From Blastococcus sp. URHD0036 (GTDB taxonomy: Bacteria > Actinomycetota > Actinomycetes > Mycobacteriales > Geodermatophilaceae), in assembly GCF_000701365.1 (NCBI RefSeq), contig NZ_JNIK01000016.1:62001-126000 (forward strand): a stretch of 64,000 nt of DNA. Reading direction: 5' to 3'. The stretch's first letter is position 1. Each line of letters begins with the position of its first letter. Positions 9,683 to 21,003 of this stretch are shown piece by piece. The notes beneath the pieces were generated by a model, which ran no database searches, had not been told where the DNA came from, and saw only the letters and a list, made by a program, of their open reading frames with translations. A program made the position numbers and the translations under genes.

Positions 9683-10390
9683 GTGGCATCCACCGCACCC
9701 TCTGCCGGGCCCAGTCGCGGCCGCGTCCTCGTCGTCGACGACGACGCCGCCCTCGCCGAGATGCTGGGCATCGTGCTGCGCCGGGAGGGCTACGAACCGG
9801 CCTTCGTCTCCGACGGCAACCGGGCGGTGGGTGTCTTCCAGCAGACCCGGCCCGACATCGTGCTGCTGGACCTGATGCTGCCCGGCCGCAACGGCCTGCA
9901 GATCTGCCAGGACATCCGCACGCAGTCCAGCGTCCCCATCGTGATGCTGACCGCGAAGGGCGACACCATCGACGTCGTCCAGGGCCTGGAGGCCGGGGCC
10001 GACGACTACGTCACCAAGCCCTTCAAGCCGGTGGAGCTGGTGGCCCGCGTGCGGGCGCAGCTGCGCCGGGGGGAGACCGGTCAGGCGGAGAACCTGACGA
10101 TCGGCGACATCGCCATCGACGTCCCGGCCCACCAGGTCACCCGCGACGGCACGCCGATCGCCCTCACGCCGCTGGAGTTCGACCTCCTCGTGGCGCTGGC
10201 CCGCAAGCCGCGGCAGGTGTTCACCCGCGAGCTGCTGCTGGAGCAGGTGTGGGGCTACCGGCACGCCGCCGACACCCGGCTGGTCAACGTCCACGTGCAG
10301 CGGCTGCGCGCGAAGATCGAGCGAGACCCCGAGCGCCCCGAGATCGTGCTGACCGTGCGCGGGGTCGGGTACAAGGCCGGCCCACCGTGA
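9683..10390 (+). CDS. mtrA: Response regulator MtrA
   Basis: A 235-residue OmpR/PhoB-type regulator. The receiver domain shows the acidic pocket VVDDD, phosphoacceptor Asp63 in IVLLDLMLPG, the Thr of VMLTAKGD (Thr90) and Lys112 in VTKPFKP. The C-terminal winged helix ends with VNVHVQRLRAKIERDPERPEIVLTVRGVGYKAG. In Actinobacteria MtrA controls cell-wall metabolism and division genes (and in mycobacteria binds the replication origin); this is family knowledge. The gene order mtrA-mtrB-lpqB matches Rv3246c-Rv3244c. The GTG start at 9683 fits the first conserved residues and the hexamer upstream; mtrB begins 11 bases after the stop. Confidence 0.97.
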   Translation: MASTAPSAGPSRGRVLVVDDDAALAEMLGIVLRREGYEPAFVSDGNRAVGVFQQTRPDIVLLDLMLPGRNGLQICQDIRTQSSVPIVMLTAKGDTIDVVQGLEAGADDYVTKPFKPVELVARVRAQLRRGETGQAENLTIGDIAIDVPAHQVTRDGTPIALTPLEFDLLVALARKPRQVFTRELLLEQVWGYRHAADTRLVNVHVQRLRAKIERDPERPEIVLTVRGVGYKAGPP

Positions 10391-10400
10391 TCGGGGCTCG

Positions 10401-12128
10401 GTGACCGCACGGCCCGTCCCGGCGGAGGCACCCGTCACCGCCGTCCCCGCCGCCCCGGCGCCCGAGGCGCCGTCCGTTCCGCCTGCCCCGCCGGCCCGGG
10501 ACCGGACGGCACGGCTGCGCCGCCGGCTCCAGGCTCGGGCGGCCCGCGGACGGCGGGCGCTGCGCCGGCTCGCCGCGACCGCGGTGCACGCGTGGCGCTC
10601 GTCGCTGCACGTGCGGATCGGCGCGATCACGATGGTCGTGGCCGGCACCGTGGTGGTGATCGTCAGCCTCGTCCTGTTCAGCCAGATCCGTGACCAGCTG
10701 CTGTCGGTGAAGCGCGAGGCCGCGATCGACCAGGCCCAGGCCGGGGTCACCTACGCCCGCGACGAGGTCGGCAGCATCGCCAGCGGCGACGCCGCGAGCG
10801 TGCGGACGACGCTGGACCGCACCGTCCAGCAGTTGCAGACCCGCGCCGGCTCGGCGGGCGACTTCGAGGTGGTCGTCGTCTACCGCACCGGCGACGACGA
10901 GGTGATCGCCGGTCGCCGCGGGGTGTTCCTGGCGCTGCCGGTGGACCTGCGCGCCGGCGTCGACTCCGGTGGCCAGTTCTCCCAGTACGCCCTCGTCCCC
11001 GACGGGGAGGGGGAGCGCAGTCCCGCGCTGCTCATCGGCGCCCCGGTGACGAGCGACGCGGCCGGGACCGAACGGATCGAGCTCTACTACGCCTTCCCCC
11101 TCCAGCAGGAGGAGGAGAGCCTCTCGCTGATCCGCAGCACCGTGATCATCAGCGGGATCGCGCTGACGCTGTTCGTCGTCGGGATCGGGGTGCTGGTGAC
11201 CCGGCTGGTGGTCGACCCGGTCCGGCGTGCGGCCGGCATCGCGCAGCGGCTGGCCGAGGGCGATCTCGAGCAGCGGATGACGGTGCGGGGGGAGGACGAC
11301 CTCGCCCGCCTCGCGACGAGCTTCAACGCGATGGCCGACAGCCTGCAGCGCCAGATCACCCAGCTGGAGGGGCTCTCGCAGCTGCAGCAGCGGTTCACCT
11401 CCGACGTCAGCCACGAGCTGCGCACCCCGCTGACGACCGTGCAGATGGCCGCGGAGGTGCTGCACGAGTCCCGGGAGGAGTTCGAGCCGCACGTGGCCCG
11501 GTCGGCGGAGCTGCTGCACGAGGAGCTCGACCGGTTCGAGGGTCTGCTGACCGACCTGCTGGAGATCAGCCGGTACGACGCCGGCGCCGCGGTGCTCGAC
11601 TGGGAACCCACCGACGTCGGCGCCCTGGTGCAGCGGGTGGTGGGCGACTTCTCGGCACTGGCGGCCCGGCACGGCTGCGAGCTGCGGGTCGCCGGCCCCC
11701 AGCAGCCGGTCATCGCCGAGGTCGACCCGCGCCGGGTGCAGCGCATCCTCCGCAACCTGATCGGCAACGCCATCGAGCACGGCTCCGGCCGGCCGGTGGA
11801 GATCACCTGGGCGGCCAACCGGGTCGCCGTCGCCGTCACCGTCCGCGACCTCGGCGTGGGGCTCAGCCCGGCCGAGGCCCAGCACGTGTTCGACCGGTTC
11901 TGGCGGGCGGACCCCTCCCGGGTGCGGACCGTCGGCGGCAGCGGTCTCGGCCTGTCGATCAGCCTCGAGGACGCACGGCTGCACGGCGGGTGGCTGCAGG
12001 TGTGGGGAGCGCCGGGTCTGGGCGCCCAGTTCCGGCTGACCCTGCCAGTCACCTCGGGAGCGGAACTGACCAGCTCACCCCTCCCGCTGCGGCCGGCCAT
12101 CGTCCGCCGTCCGGGGACTGCGCCGTGA
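10401..12128 (+). CDS. mtrB: Sensor histidine kinase MtrB
   Basis: A 575-residue membrane kinase partnering MtrA. A Pro/Arg-rich cytoplasmic N-terminus leads to transmembrane segment 1 (about 72-94), an extracellular sensor domain, and transmembrane segment 2 (about 247-270). Then follow a HAMP linker, the H-box SDVSHELRTPL with phospho-acceptor His338, the N-box NLIGNAIEHG, FDRFWR and the G-box GGSGLGLSI. Start is GTG at 10401, 10 bases after the mtrA stop. The stop overlaps the lpqB start by 4 bp (GTGA), so kinase and lipoprotein are translationally coupled. It senses envelope or division status in relatives, with LpqB as accessory. Confidence 0.97.
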   Translation: MTARPVPAEAPVTAVPAAPAPEAPSVPPAPPARDRTARLRRRLQARAARGRRALRRLAATAVHAWRSSLHVRIGAITMVVAGTVVVIVSLVLFSQIRDQLLSVKREAAIDQAQAGVTYARDEVGSIASGDAASVRTTLDRTVQQLQTRAGSAGDFEVVVVYRTGDDEVIAGRRGVFLALPVDLRAGVDSGGQFSQYALVPDGEGERSPALLIGAPVTSDAAGTERIELYYAFPLQQEEESLSLIRSTVIISGIALTLFVVGIGVLVTRLVVDPVRRAAGIAQRLAEGDLEQRMTVRGEDDLARLATSFNAMADSLQRQITQLEGLSQLQQRFTSDVSHELRTPLTTVQMAAEVLHESREEFEPHVARSAELLHEELDRFEGLLTDLLEISRYDAGAAVLDWEPTDVGALVQRVVGDFSALAARHGCELRVAGPQQPVIAEVDPRRVQRILRNLIGNAIEHGSGRPVEITWAANRVAVAVTVRDLGVGLSPAEAQHVFDRFWRADPSRVRTVGGSGLGLSISLEDARLHGGWLQVWGAPGLGAQFRLTLPVTSGAELTSSPLPLRPAIVRRPGTAP

Positions 12129-13867
12129 CGCGGCGTCCGGCCTGCGCCGCGTTCGTCGCGCTGCTGCTGGCCCTGGCCGGCTGCTCGACCGTGCCCGGCA
12201 GCTCCGCCACGGTGCAGATCACCCAGGAACCGGACCGCTCCTCCGAGGTCGAGGGCCTGGAGCCGATCGGCCCCGAGGAGGGCGCCAGCCCCGAGGAGAT
12301 CGTGCGCCGCTTCATCGACGCGGCGGCGAGCACGGCGCGCCAGCACCCGGTGGCTCGCGAGTTCCTCACGCCGGCGGCGAAGGACGCGTGGTCCGACGAG
12401 ACGGGCATCACGGTCATCGGGGCCGACTACGCCACGGTGACCGAGGGAACGGGGTCGGAGGGCAGCGCGACGGTCCGGGTCACCGCGGACCTGCTCGGCA
12501 CCGTCGACCCGCGCGGGGTGTTCAGCATCGGGACGGAGGAGCGGTTCAGCCACGAGTTCCCTCTCGAACAGGTCGGCGGGGAGTGGCGGATCAGCGACCC
12601 GCCCGAGGGCCTGGTGATGCTGGAGCCGGACTTCGAGCGGCTCTACGACGAGCGGGCCGTCTTCTTCATCGACCCGACGCAGCAGCGGGTGGTGCCCGAC
12701 CCGCGCTACGTGATCCGCGGCGACGCCCAGCCGACGACGCTGGTCGACCGGCTGATCGCCGGTCCGTCCCCGGCGCTGGAGGCCGGGGTGCAGAACCTCC
12801 TCGGCGACGCCGGGCTGATCCGGAAGGTCACCGTGTCCGGGCTGTCGGTCACGGTCGACCTCACCGGCATCTCCGAGCTGGCGGCGCCGGAGCTCTCGCT
12901 GCTGTCGGCGCAACTGGTGTGGACGCTCTCCCAGCTGCCGGGCACGCCGTCGGTGGAGCTGCTCTCCGACGGCGAGGAGCTGAACCTCGAGGGCGTCCCG
13001 CCGGTGCAGAGCGTCGAGGACTGGTCGGAGTTCGACCCGGAGGCGGCACCGCAGGGTGCGGTGGGGCACTACGTGGACGGCGGCGCGCTGCGCCTGGACG
13101 ACGGCGAGCCCGCGCCGGGTCCGGCGGGTCAGGGGGCCTACGGGCTGCAGTCCGCCGCCGTGTCGGCCGATCCGCGGACGGGGGAGCTGTCGGCGATGGT
13201 CGGGGTCACCTCCCGCGACTTCCGGACCGCGCTGGTGGTGGGCCCCTACGGGGGCGACCTCGCCGAGGTGCTGCCGGGCGGGGCCTTCACCGCGCCCACC
13301 GTGGCGGCGACACGGGACGAGTTCTGGACCGTCCGCGACGGGACCGCGGTGGTGCGCGTCCCGGCCGACGGGCAGCCCCAGCCGGTCAACGCCCCCACGC
13401 TCGGGGCGCTGGGGTTTGCGTCGGTGCTCCAGTTGTCTCCCGACGGCGTGCGCGCGGCGGTGGTCGTGAACAGCAACGAGCTGTACGTCGGCACCGTCGT
13501 CCGCGCGGAGAACGCGCCGGTCACGCTGCGGGACCTGCGCCCCGTGGCGCCGTCGCTGACCGGCGTCCTCGACGTGGCCTGGAGCGCGTCCGACCAGCTG
13601 CTGGTCCTGGCCTCCGGCGGCCCGCAGGACGGCATCGCGCCCTACGCGCTCGGTGTCGACGGCTGGGGGCTGACCCCGGTGGCGACCGCGGGGCTGCCCG
13701 GGCAGCCGACCTCGATCGCCGCCGCACCGAGCCAGCAGCCCCTGGTCAGCGCCGGCGGCACGGGCGGCGCCGGCGGGACCATGTGGGAGCTGTCCGGCGG
13801 CACCTGGGTGACCCTGGTGCGCGGCGAGCAGCCGCGGCCGGGCACGGAGCCGTTCTTCCCCGCCTGA
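12125..13867 (+). CDS. lpqB: Lipoprotein LpqB, MtrAB accessory
   Basis: The 580-residue protein begins with a short signal peptide and lipobox LALAGC (Cys20), so it should be anchored on the outer face of the membrane. A GerMN-type domain spans roughly residues 190-290 (VDRLIAGPSPALEAGVQNL to VWTLSQLPGTPSVELL), followed by a beta-propeller-like C-terminal half. In mycobacteria LpqB interacts with the MtrB sensor domain and affects MtrA phosphorylation. The GTG start lies within the mtrB stop (GTGA). Length and order match Rv3244c. The frame is open upstream into mtrB, but the lipobox position fixes the start. Confidence 0.95.
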   Translation: MTRRPACAAFVALLLALAGCSTVPGSSATVQITQEPDRSSEVEGLEPIGPEEGASPEEIVRRFIDAAASTARQHPVAREFLTPAAKDAWSDETGITVIGADYATVTEGTGSEGSATVRVTADLLGTVDPRGVFSIGTEERFSHEFPLEQVGGEWRISDPPEGLVMLEPDFERLYDERAVFFIDPTQQRVVPDPRYVIRGDAQPTTLVDRLIAGPSPALEAGVQNLLGDAGLIRKVTVSGLSVTVDLTGISELAAPELSLLSAQLVWTLSQLPGTPSVELLSDGEELNLEGVPPVQSVEDWSEFDPEAAPQGAVGHYVDGGALRLDDGEPAPGPAGQGAYGLQSAAVSADPRTGELSAMVGVTSRDFRTALVVGPYGGDLAEVLPGGAFTAPTVAATRDEFWTVRDGTAVVRVPADGQPQPVNAPTLGALGFASVLQLSPDGVRAAVVVNSNELYVGTVVRAENAPVTLRDLRPVAPSLTGVLDVAWSASDQLLVLASGGPQDGIAPYALGVDGWGLTPVATAGLPGQPTSIAAAPSQQPLVSAGGTGGAGGTMWELSGGTWVTLVRGEQPRPGTEPFFPA

Positions 13868-13918
13868 CCGACGGTCCACAACCTGCGGACGCCGGCCGGA
13901 CGCCGGCCGGTGGCACGG

Positions 13919-13924
13919 CAGGCT
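13919..13924 (+). promoter_or_regulatory. Putative -10 hexamer for the comF-like gene
   Basis: CAGGCT stands six bases before the GTG at 13931. The same first-base deviation (C for T) occurs in front of mtrA. The site supports 13931 rather than 13910 as the comF-like start. Confidence 0.3.
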
Positions 13925-13930
13925 GGCGGC

Positions 13931-14695
13931 GTGCGTGCCGTCGGGGAGCTGGTGCGCGCCACCGCCGCCGCGCTCGCCGACCTCGTGCTGCCGCGGATCT
14001 GTGCGGGCTGCGGCGTGCCGGGCGCGGTGCTGTGCCGCGGCTGCGCCGGGGAGTTCGCGGTGCCGCACCTGGCGCAGCCGCGGCGGTTCCCGGCGGGCTT
14101 CCCGCCCACCGTCGCCGCGGCGGTCTACGACGGGCCGGTGCGCCCGGCGGTCAACGCCTTCAAGGAGCACGGGCGCGCCGAGCTGGCCCGGCCGCTGGGT
14201 GCGGCGCTGGCGCTGGCGGTGGCCGCCGTCCGGGCGGGTGTCCCCGGGGCGGGGCCCGGTACTCCGGTGCTGCTGGTGCCCCTGCCGGCGACCCGCAGCG
14301 CGCTGCGCGCCCGGGGGCGGGACCACGTCGCCGAGCTGACCCGGGCCGCCGTCGCCGAGCTGCGGACCGCCGGGGTGCCCGCCGGGTCCGGACGGCTGCT
14401 CGCCCGGACCGGCCGGGTCGTGGACTCGGCCGGTCTGTCGGCTGCCCAGCGGCGGGCGAACCTGGCCGGCACGTTCACCGTCCGGCCGGCCCGGCCGGCG
14501 CCGCCGGGCACGCTGCTCGTCCTGGTGGACGACGTGGTGACCAGCGGAGCGACGCTCAGCGAGGCCGCCGCGACGCTCACCCGGACACGCCGGAGCGACA
14601 CGCCGGTGCTGGCCGCCGTGGTCGCCGCGACGCCGCGGCGCACCGGTCGCCGCGGTGCCGCGGGGCCACCTGCGCGGACGCCGCGGACGGGCTGA
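13931..14695 (+). CDS. ComF-family phosphoribosyltransferase-like protein
   Basis: A 254-residue protein with an N-terminal zinc knuckle (CAGCG near residues 22-26, then LCRGC) and a C-terminal type I phosphoribosyltransferase domain with the PRPP motif LVLVDDVVTSGAT. The block LVPLPATRSALRARGRDH and the AQRRANLAGTF stretch are typical of ComF/GntX proteins. ComF is needed for DNA uptake in naturally competent bacteria, but homologues are widespread in non-competent species and the substrate is unknown. It corresponds to Rv3242c between lpqB and hpf. An in-frame GTG at 13910 is an alternative start. Confidence 0.85.
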   Translation: MRAVGELVRATAAALADLVLPRICAGCGVPGAVLCRGCAGEFAVPHLAQPRRFPAGFPPTVAAAVYDGPVRPAVNAFKEHGRAELARPLGAALALAVAAVRAGVPGAGPGTPVLLVPLPATRSALRARGRDHVAELTRAAVAELRTAGVPAGSGRLLARTGRVVDSAGLSAAQRRANLAGTFTVRPARPAPPGTLLVLVDDVVTSGATLSEAAATLTRTRRSDTPVLAAVVAATPRRTGRRGAAGPPARTPRTG

Positions 14696-14747
14696 ACCCG
14701 CTCCAGAGTGGCCGCCCGCTCGACTGTCGGGACACCTGCTGGACGAC

Positions 14748-14753
14748 TAGCGT
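14748..14753 (+). promoter_or_regulatory. Putative -10 hexamer for hpf
   Basis: TAGCGT precedes a leader of about 30 bases that contains a GGGAGGT ribosome site, so hpf is one of the genes here with a conventional leader. A GGAC sequence just upstream is shared with the DUF3107 promoter. Confidence 0.4.
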
Positions 14754-14789
14754 TCAACCGGACACACACCCGTACTACCGGGAGGTCTC

Positions 14790-15485
14790 ATGGAGATCGT
14801 TGTCCGTGGCCGGAACGTCGACGTGCCGGAGCACTACCGCCAGCACGTCGAGGACAAGGTCGGTTCGCTCGACCGCTTCGACGGCAAGTTGAAGATGCTC
14901 CGGATGGACGTGGAGCTGTTCCACGAGAAGAACCCACGCCAGTCGGCGAACTGCCAGCGCGTGGAGATCACCCTGCGGGGCAAGGGCCCGGTCGTCCGCG
15001 CGGAAGCCTGCGCGCCCGACTTCTACGGGGCGCTCGACCTCGCCTGCACCAAGCTGGAGAACCGGCTCCGCCGGGCGGCCGACCGCCGCCGCGTGCACCA
15101 CGGCCGGCGCACCCCCGACAGCGTGCGGCTCAACGGCAACACCGCCGACCCGCTCGCCCCTCTGCTCACCGCGCCGGCGGACGGCGACGCGCTCGGACCG
15201 GACGGGTCACCCCTCGTCTCCGAGCTCGACGAGCACCTGCCCGGCCACGTCGTCCGGGAGAAGCACCACCCGGCCGTGCCGATGACCGTCGACCAGGCGC
15301 TCCACGAGATGGAGCTGGTCGGTCACGACTTCTTCCTCTTCCAGTGCGCCGACACCGGGCAGCCCACGGTGGTCTACCGCCGGCACGCCTACGACTACGG
15401 CCTCATCCGGCTGGTCGACGTCCCCGTCGACGGTGCCGCGCTGCACAGCCACGCCCCCGCCGAACCGGTGGCGGCCCACCTCTGA
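14790..15485 (+). CDS. hpf: Long-form ribosome hibernation promoting factor
   Basis: The 231-residue protein joins the S30AE domain (MEIVVRGRNVDVPEHYRQHVEDKVGSL and following, residues 1-110) to the dimerising C-terminal domain (PMTVDQALHEMELVGHDFFLF to YDYGLIRLVDV, about 165-220). Long HPF binds the 30S subunit and pairs 70S ribosomes into inactive 100S dimers during starvation or low oxygen. The ATG has a textbook GGAGGT site 3-8 bases upstream. It corresponds to Rv3241c and is immediately followed by a very strong bidirectional hairpin. Its own promoter within the comF-hpf gap suggests independent stress control. Confidence 0.95.
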   Translation: MEIVVRGRNVDVPEHYRQHVEDKVGSLDRFDGKLKMLRMDVELFHEKNPRQSANCQRVEITLRGKGPVVRAEACAPDFYGALDLACTKLENRLRRAADRRRVHHGRRTPDSVRLNGNTADPLAPLLTAPADGDALGPDGSPLVSELDEHLPGHVVREKHHPAVPMTVDQALHEMELVGHDFFLFQCADTGQPTVVYRRHAYDYGLIRLVDVPVDGAALHSHAPAEPVAAHL

Positions 15486-15496
15486 GGTCCTGATCG

Positions 15497-15535
15497 GGAG
15501 TCGCCCGGGGACGCGATCCGTCCCCGGGCGACTCC
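15497..15535. terminator. Bidirectional hairpin between hpf and the GNAT gene
   Basis: A perfect 17 bp stem joins GGAGTCGCCCGGGGACG (15497-15513) to its complement at 15519-15535 around a CGATC loop. It lies between the convergent hpf and minus-strand GNAT genes, 11 bases and 3 bases from their respective stops, and probably ends both transcripts. Confidence 0.85.
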
Positions 15536-15538
15536 GCG

Positions 15539-16099
15539 TCAGTCGCCGGGCAGCCGACCGAAGAGCACGGCGTCGGAGCGGCCGCCGTCGCGGTTCTCGA
15601 GGCAGCCGCGCACCAGGCCCTCGCGCCGGAAACCGGCGCGTCCGGCGGTGACCTGCGACGCGGTGTTCGCGACGTCGACGACCAGGTGGACCCGTGGCGC
15701 GCCCAGCCCCAGCGCCCACTCCGCGAGCGCGTGCGCCGTCTCCGCGGCGTAGCCCCGCCCGCGTGCACCCGCGGCGATCCAGTAGCCGATCTCGGGCCCG
15801 AGACGCCCGCCGCGGACGTGCACCCCTGCCGAGCCGACCAGGACGCCGTCGGCCTCGACCGCGACCGGCATGCCGCGGCCCTCGGCGCGCTCCGCCGGCG
15901 CCAGCTCCGACACCCACGCCCGCGCCTGCTCGCGCGTGTACGGCAGGGACAGGACGGTGATCCAGCGTTGGATCCCGGGGTCCTGGCAGGCGGCGAGGAC
16001 GGCGTCCTCGTCGTCGGGCCGGAAGGGCCGCAGCAGCGGTCGCTCGGTGCGCACCACCTCCGTGGTCAGGTCCGACGTCGGCCAGGTCCATCCGGCCAT
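15539..16099 (-). CDS. GNAT-family N-acetyltransferase (RimJ/RimL-like)
   Basis: The 186-residue protein fits the RimJ/RimL-type GNAT group: TERPLLRPFRPDDEDAV near the N-terminus, the IGYWIAAGARGRGYAAETAHAL acetyl-CoA motif (R/Q-x-x-G-x-G/A) about residues 115-136, and VDVANTASQVTAGRAGFRREGLVRG in the last third. The substrate could be an N-terminal amino group or a small molecule and cannot be predicted. The ATG at 16099 lies 2 bp after the stop of the upstream PPOX gene, so the two form a small operon read away from secA. The frame is open further upstream, but GNAT homology starts near this ATG. Confidence 0.85.
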   Translation of the reverse strand: MAGWTWPTSDLTTEVVRTERPLLRPFRPDDEDAVLAACQDPGIQRWITVLSLPYTREQARAWVSELAPAERAEGRGMPVAVEADGVLVGSAGVHVRGGRLGPEIGYWIAAGARGRGYAAETAHALAEWALGLGAPRVHLVVDVANTASQVTAGRAGFRREGLVRGCLENRDGGRSDAVLFGRLPGD

Positions 16100-16101
16100 C
16101 C

Positions 16102-16494
16102 TCAGGCGTTGCCGAGCACCCGGTCGACCGAGATCTCGATGACGACGCGCGCCGGGTTCTCCCGCGGCTGCCGGTAGCGGCGGGCGTAGCGCTCGACGGC
16201 CTCGGCCACGGACGCGGCGTCGTCCTTCACGACCGCCGTCCCCTCCAGGGTCAGCCACCGGCGGCCGTCGACCGAGCAGACCGCGACGCGGCCCTGCCCT
16301 TCCCGCACGTGCCGGGCCTTGGCCGACGTGCCCGACGTGATCACCCGGGCGATGGCTGTCTCCGGGTCGAAGGTGACCCCGACCGGGACGACGTGCGGGC
16401 TGCCGTCGGCGCGGAGGGTCGTCAGCGTCGCGAGGTGCCGCTCGGTGAGGAAGGTGAGGGTGTCGGGGCCCAGGGTGCGCGGGTCTGCTGCCAC
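16102..16494 (-). CDS. PPOX-class flavin/F420-dependent oxidoreductase family protein
   Basis: A 130-residue split beta-barrel protein of the pyridoxamine-5'-phosphate oxidase-like (PPOX) class. The motifs [29 protein letters not shown] and [27 protein letters not shown] are typical of actinobacterial F420-binding members. These reduce or oxidise unknown small molecules with F420 or flavin. The GTG start at 16494 is six bases after a TACCCT hexamer, facing the secA promoter. It leads the two-gene operon with the downstream GNAT gene. Confidence 0.85.
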   Translation of the reverse strand: MAADPRTLGPDTLTFLTERHLATLTTLRADGSPHVVPVGVTFDPETAIARVITSGTSAKARHVREGQGRVAVCSVDGRRWLTLEGTAVVKDDAASVAEAVERYARRYRQPRENPARVVIEISVDRVLGNA

Positions 16495-16500
16495 CGGCGG

Positions 16501-16506
16501 AGGGTA
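16501..16506 (-). promoter_or_regulatory. Putative leaderless -10 for the PPOX gene
   Basis: Read on the minus strand this is TACCCT, followed by six bases and the GTG start at 16494. It faces the secA hexamer, leaving only 59 bp between the two start codons. Confidence 0.55.
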
Positions 16507-16541
16507 TGCGCGCAGGCGCTGGTGCTCCCAGGCGGGCCGCC

Positions 16542-16547
16542 TACTCT
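16542..16547 (+). promoter_or_regulatory. Putative leaderless -10 for secA
   Basis: TACTCT is followed by six bases and the GTG at 16554. No Shine-Dalgarno sequence separates them, so the secA mRNA is probably leaderless. Confidence 0.6.
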
Positions 16548-16553
16548 GGGTCC

Positions 16554-19592
<3,039 letters not shown>

Positions 19593-19609
19593 CGCTGCCC
19601 GATCCGATC

Positions 19610-19642
19610 GCGCCCCCGCCGGCCCCGTGCCGGCGGGGGCGC
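19610..19642. terminator. Strong hairpin between convergent secA and the Rv3235-like gene
   Basis: GCGCCCCCGCCGGC (19610-19623) pairs perfectly with 19629-19642 around a CCCGT loop, and flanking bases can extend it slightly. It lies 18 bases after the secA stop and 14 bases from the stop of the minus-strand gene, so it probably serves both. Confidence 0.85.
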
Positions 19643-19655
19643 GGTCGTCTCCGGG

Positions 19656-20201
19656 TCAGCCGATCTGGAGGGCGGTGCACCGCCAGCGGCCGTCGATGCC
19701 CTCGAGGCGCGCGGCGACGGCGTGCGCCCGGCCCGACCGCCGCGCCACGACGCTGATCTCGGCGACGCCGTCCACCGGCTCGCAGACGCGCACCGGCCCG
19801 AGCAGCACCGGCGCGGTGCCGCCGCCCGCGCACCAGGCCGGTGGGCGGCGGTGGGCCAGGCCGGCGTAGAGGTTCGGGGCGGTCATGGGCTGCACCTGCG
19901 ACAGGGGGCGCAGACCCGCGAGGCCCTCCAGGACGAGCAGGAGCAGCCGCCGTCCGGCCAGCGCGGGGTCGGGCAGGTCGCTGCGTGCCGACCACGTCGG
20001 GCCGAAGTCGGCCGCCCGCCGGTGCGCCTCGCGCGGACGCGGCCCGGGCCGGTACCGGGGCCGCGGCGGTGCGATGCCGTGCCGTACCAGGGCGGTGAGC
20101 GGCTCGTCGCCGAGCGGGGGCTGCGGCGTCGGGACGACGGTCAGCCGGAACGTCCGCAGCGGGACACCGGGGACGGGTGCGGAGGACGGTGGCGCGGTCA
20201 T
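19656..20201 (-). CDS. Rv3235-family protein
   Basis: A 181-residue protein of unknown function resembling the actinobacterial Rv3235 family, usually found near secA. The C-terminal 45 residues are the most characteristic: PVRVCEPVDGVAEISVVARRSGRAHAVAARLEGIDGRWRCTAL, a compact beta-rich fold reminiscent of the NTF2-like/SH3 class; the N-terminus is Pro/Arg-rich. The family has no known activity. Its ATG overlaps the stop of the LysM gene by 4 bp (ATGA), so they are coupled. It is probably soluble; no signal or membrane segment is seen. Confidence 0.7.
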   Translation of the reverse strand: MTAPPSSAPVPGVPLRTFRLTVVPTPQPPLGDEPLTALVRHGIAPPRPRYRPGPRPREAHRRAADFGPTWSARSDLPDPALAGRRLLLLVLEGLAGLRPLSQVQPMTAPNLYAGLAHRRPPAWCAGGGTAPVLLGPVRVCEPVDGVAEISVVARRSGRAHAVAARLEGIDGRWRCTALQIG

Positions 20202-20920
20202 CCGGGGAGCTCGCTCTCGCTGGGCGGGACGGGGAGGACCGGTGCGCGCAGCACCTGGCCGGGGAGCAGCAGGTCGGGATCGGGTCCGATGACGTCGGCG
20301 TTGGCGGCCCACCAGGCGTCGACGGCCCGGGCCACGTCGTCGTCGCCGGGGTCGCTCCCGGTCCGGGCCCGGAGGTCGGCCGCGGCGATGTCCCACAGGC
20401 ACTCCCCGCGGACGACGACGTGGTCGCCGGACGGCCAGTCGGGGACAGGGTCGTCGCCGGATGCCGACGGTGGCGAGGTCGCGGGTGGCGCGGCGGCCGG
20501 CCAGTCGGGGACGGGCGGGGCGAGGGGCAGCGACTGGATCCTGGCGGCGGGTTCGGTCGCGGTGGAGCAGCCGACCAGGCCGGGCCCGGCCACGGTCAGG
20601 CCCAGGCCCAGGGCGACCGCGGCCGCCCGGCGGGTGCTCGCCGGGAGGACCAGCCGGCCGGTCAGCCGGGCCGTTGCGCCGAGTACTCCGGGTGCAGCGG
20701 AGAGCGCGGTGAGGAGCAGGCCGAGCGCACCCCAGCCCCAGGCGACCCAGGCCAGCAGAGCGGCCAGCCCGGCCACGAGCTGGTCCGGCCCGACCGCGTC
20801 TGCGACGGCCTGCGGATGGGCCAGGGCCCCGGGCCCCGGCAGATCGGCATCCAGGCTCGCCAGCAGCGCCGCCGTGACCGCCATGGCGGCGGTGGTGGCG
20901 AACAGCCGTCGCAGCGACAT
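20198..20920 (-). CDS. Membrane protein with C-terminal LysM domain
   Basis: The 240-residue product has an N-terminal hydrophobic segment (about 5-22), further hydrophobic stretches near 47-78 and 98-118, a Pro-rich linker, and a LysM-like module (residues about 165-228: HVVVRGECLWDIAAADLRART to DLLLPGQVLRAP). LysM modules bind N-acetylglucosamine in peptidoglycan, so the protein may link the membrane to the wall. The ATG at 20920 has an excellent AGGAGGA ribosome site. Some actinobacterial relatives lie near SAF and CpaE-like genes, as here. The VGCST near residue 118 resembles a lipobox but is internal. Confidence 0.75.
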   Translation of the reverse strand: MSLRRLFATTAAMAVTAALLASLDADLPGPGALAHPQAVADAVGPDQLVAGLAALLAWVAWGWGALGLLLTALSAAPGVLGATARLTGRLVLPASTRRAAAVALGLGLTVAGPGLVGCSTATEPAARIQSLPLAPPVPDWPAAAPPATSPPSASGDDPVPDWPSGDHVVVRGECLWDIAAADLRARTGSDPGDDDVARAVDAWWAANADVIGPDPDLLLPGQVLRAPVLPVPPSESELPG

Positions 20921-20991
20921 CGTTCCTCCTCGCGTCGTCTCGTGTACTAGAGCAAGCAAACGTCACCAAACGCAAGGGATGTGTACAGAGG

Positions 20992-20997
20992 TACGCT
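20992..20997 (+). promoter_or_regulatory. Putative leaderless -10 for the 21004 gene
   Basis: TACGCT stands six bases before the GTG at 21004, within the 83 bp gap divergent from the LysM gene. Confidence 0.5.
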
Positions 20998-21003
20998 CCG
21001 GCC

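Noticed and set aside
11087-14326. 1,079-codon minus-strand frame over mtrB, lpqB and comF
   Set aside because: It crosses three real genes, and its low-complexity Arg/Pro/Ser composition shows it is a codon-bias artefact.
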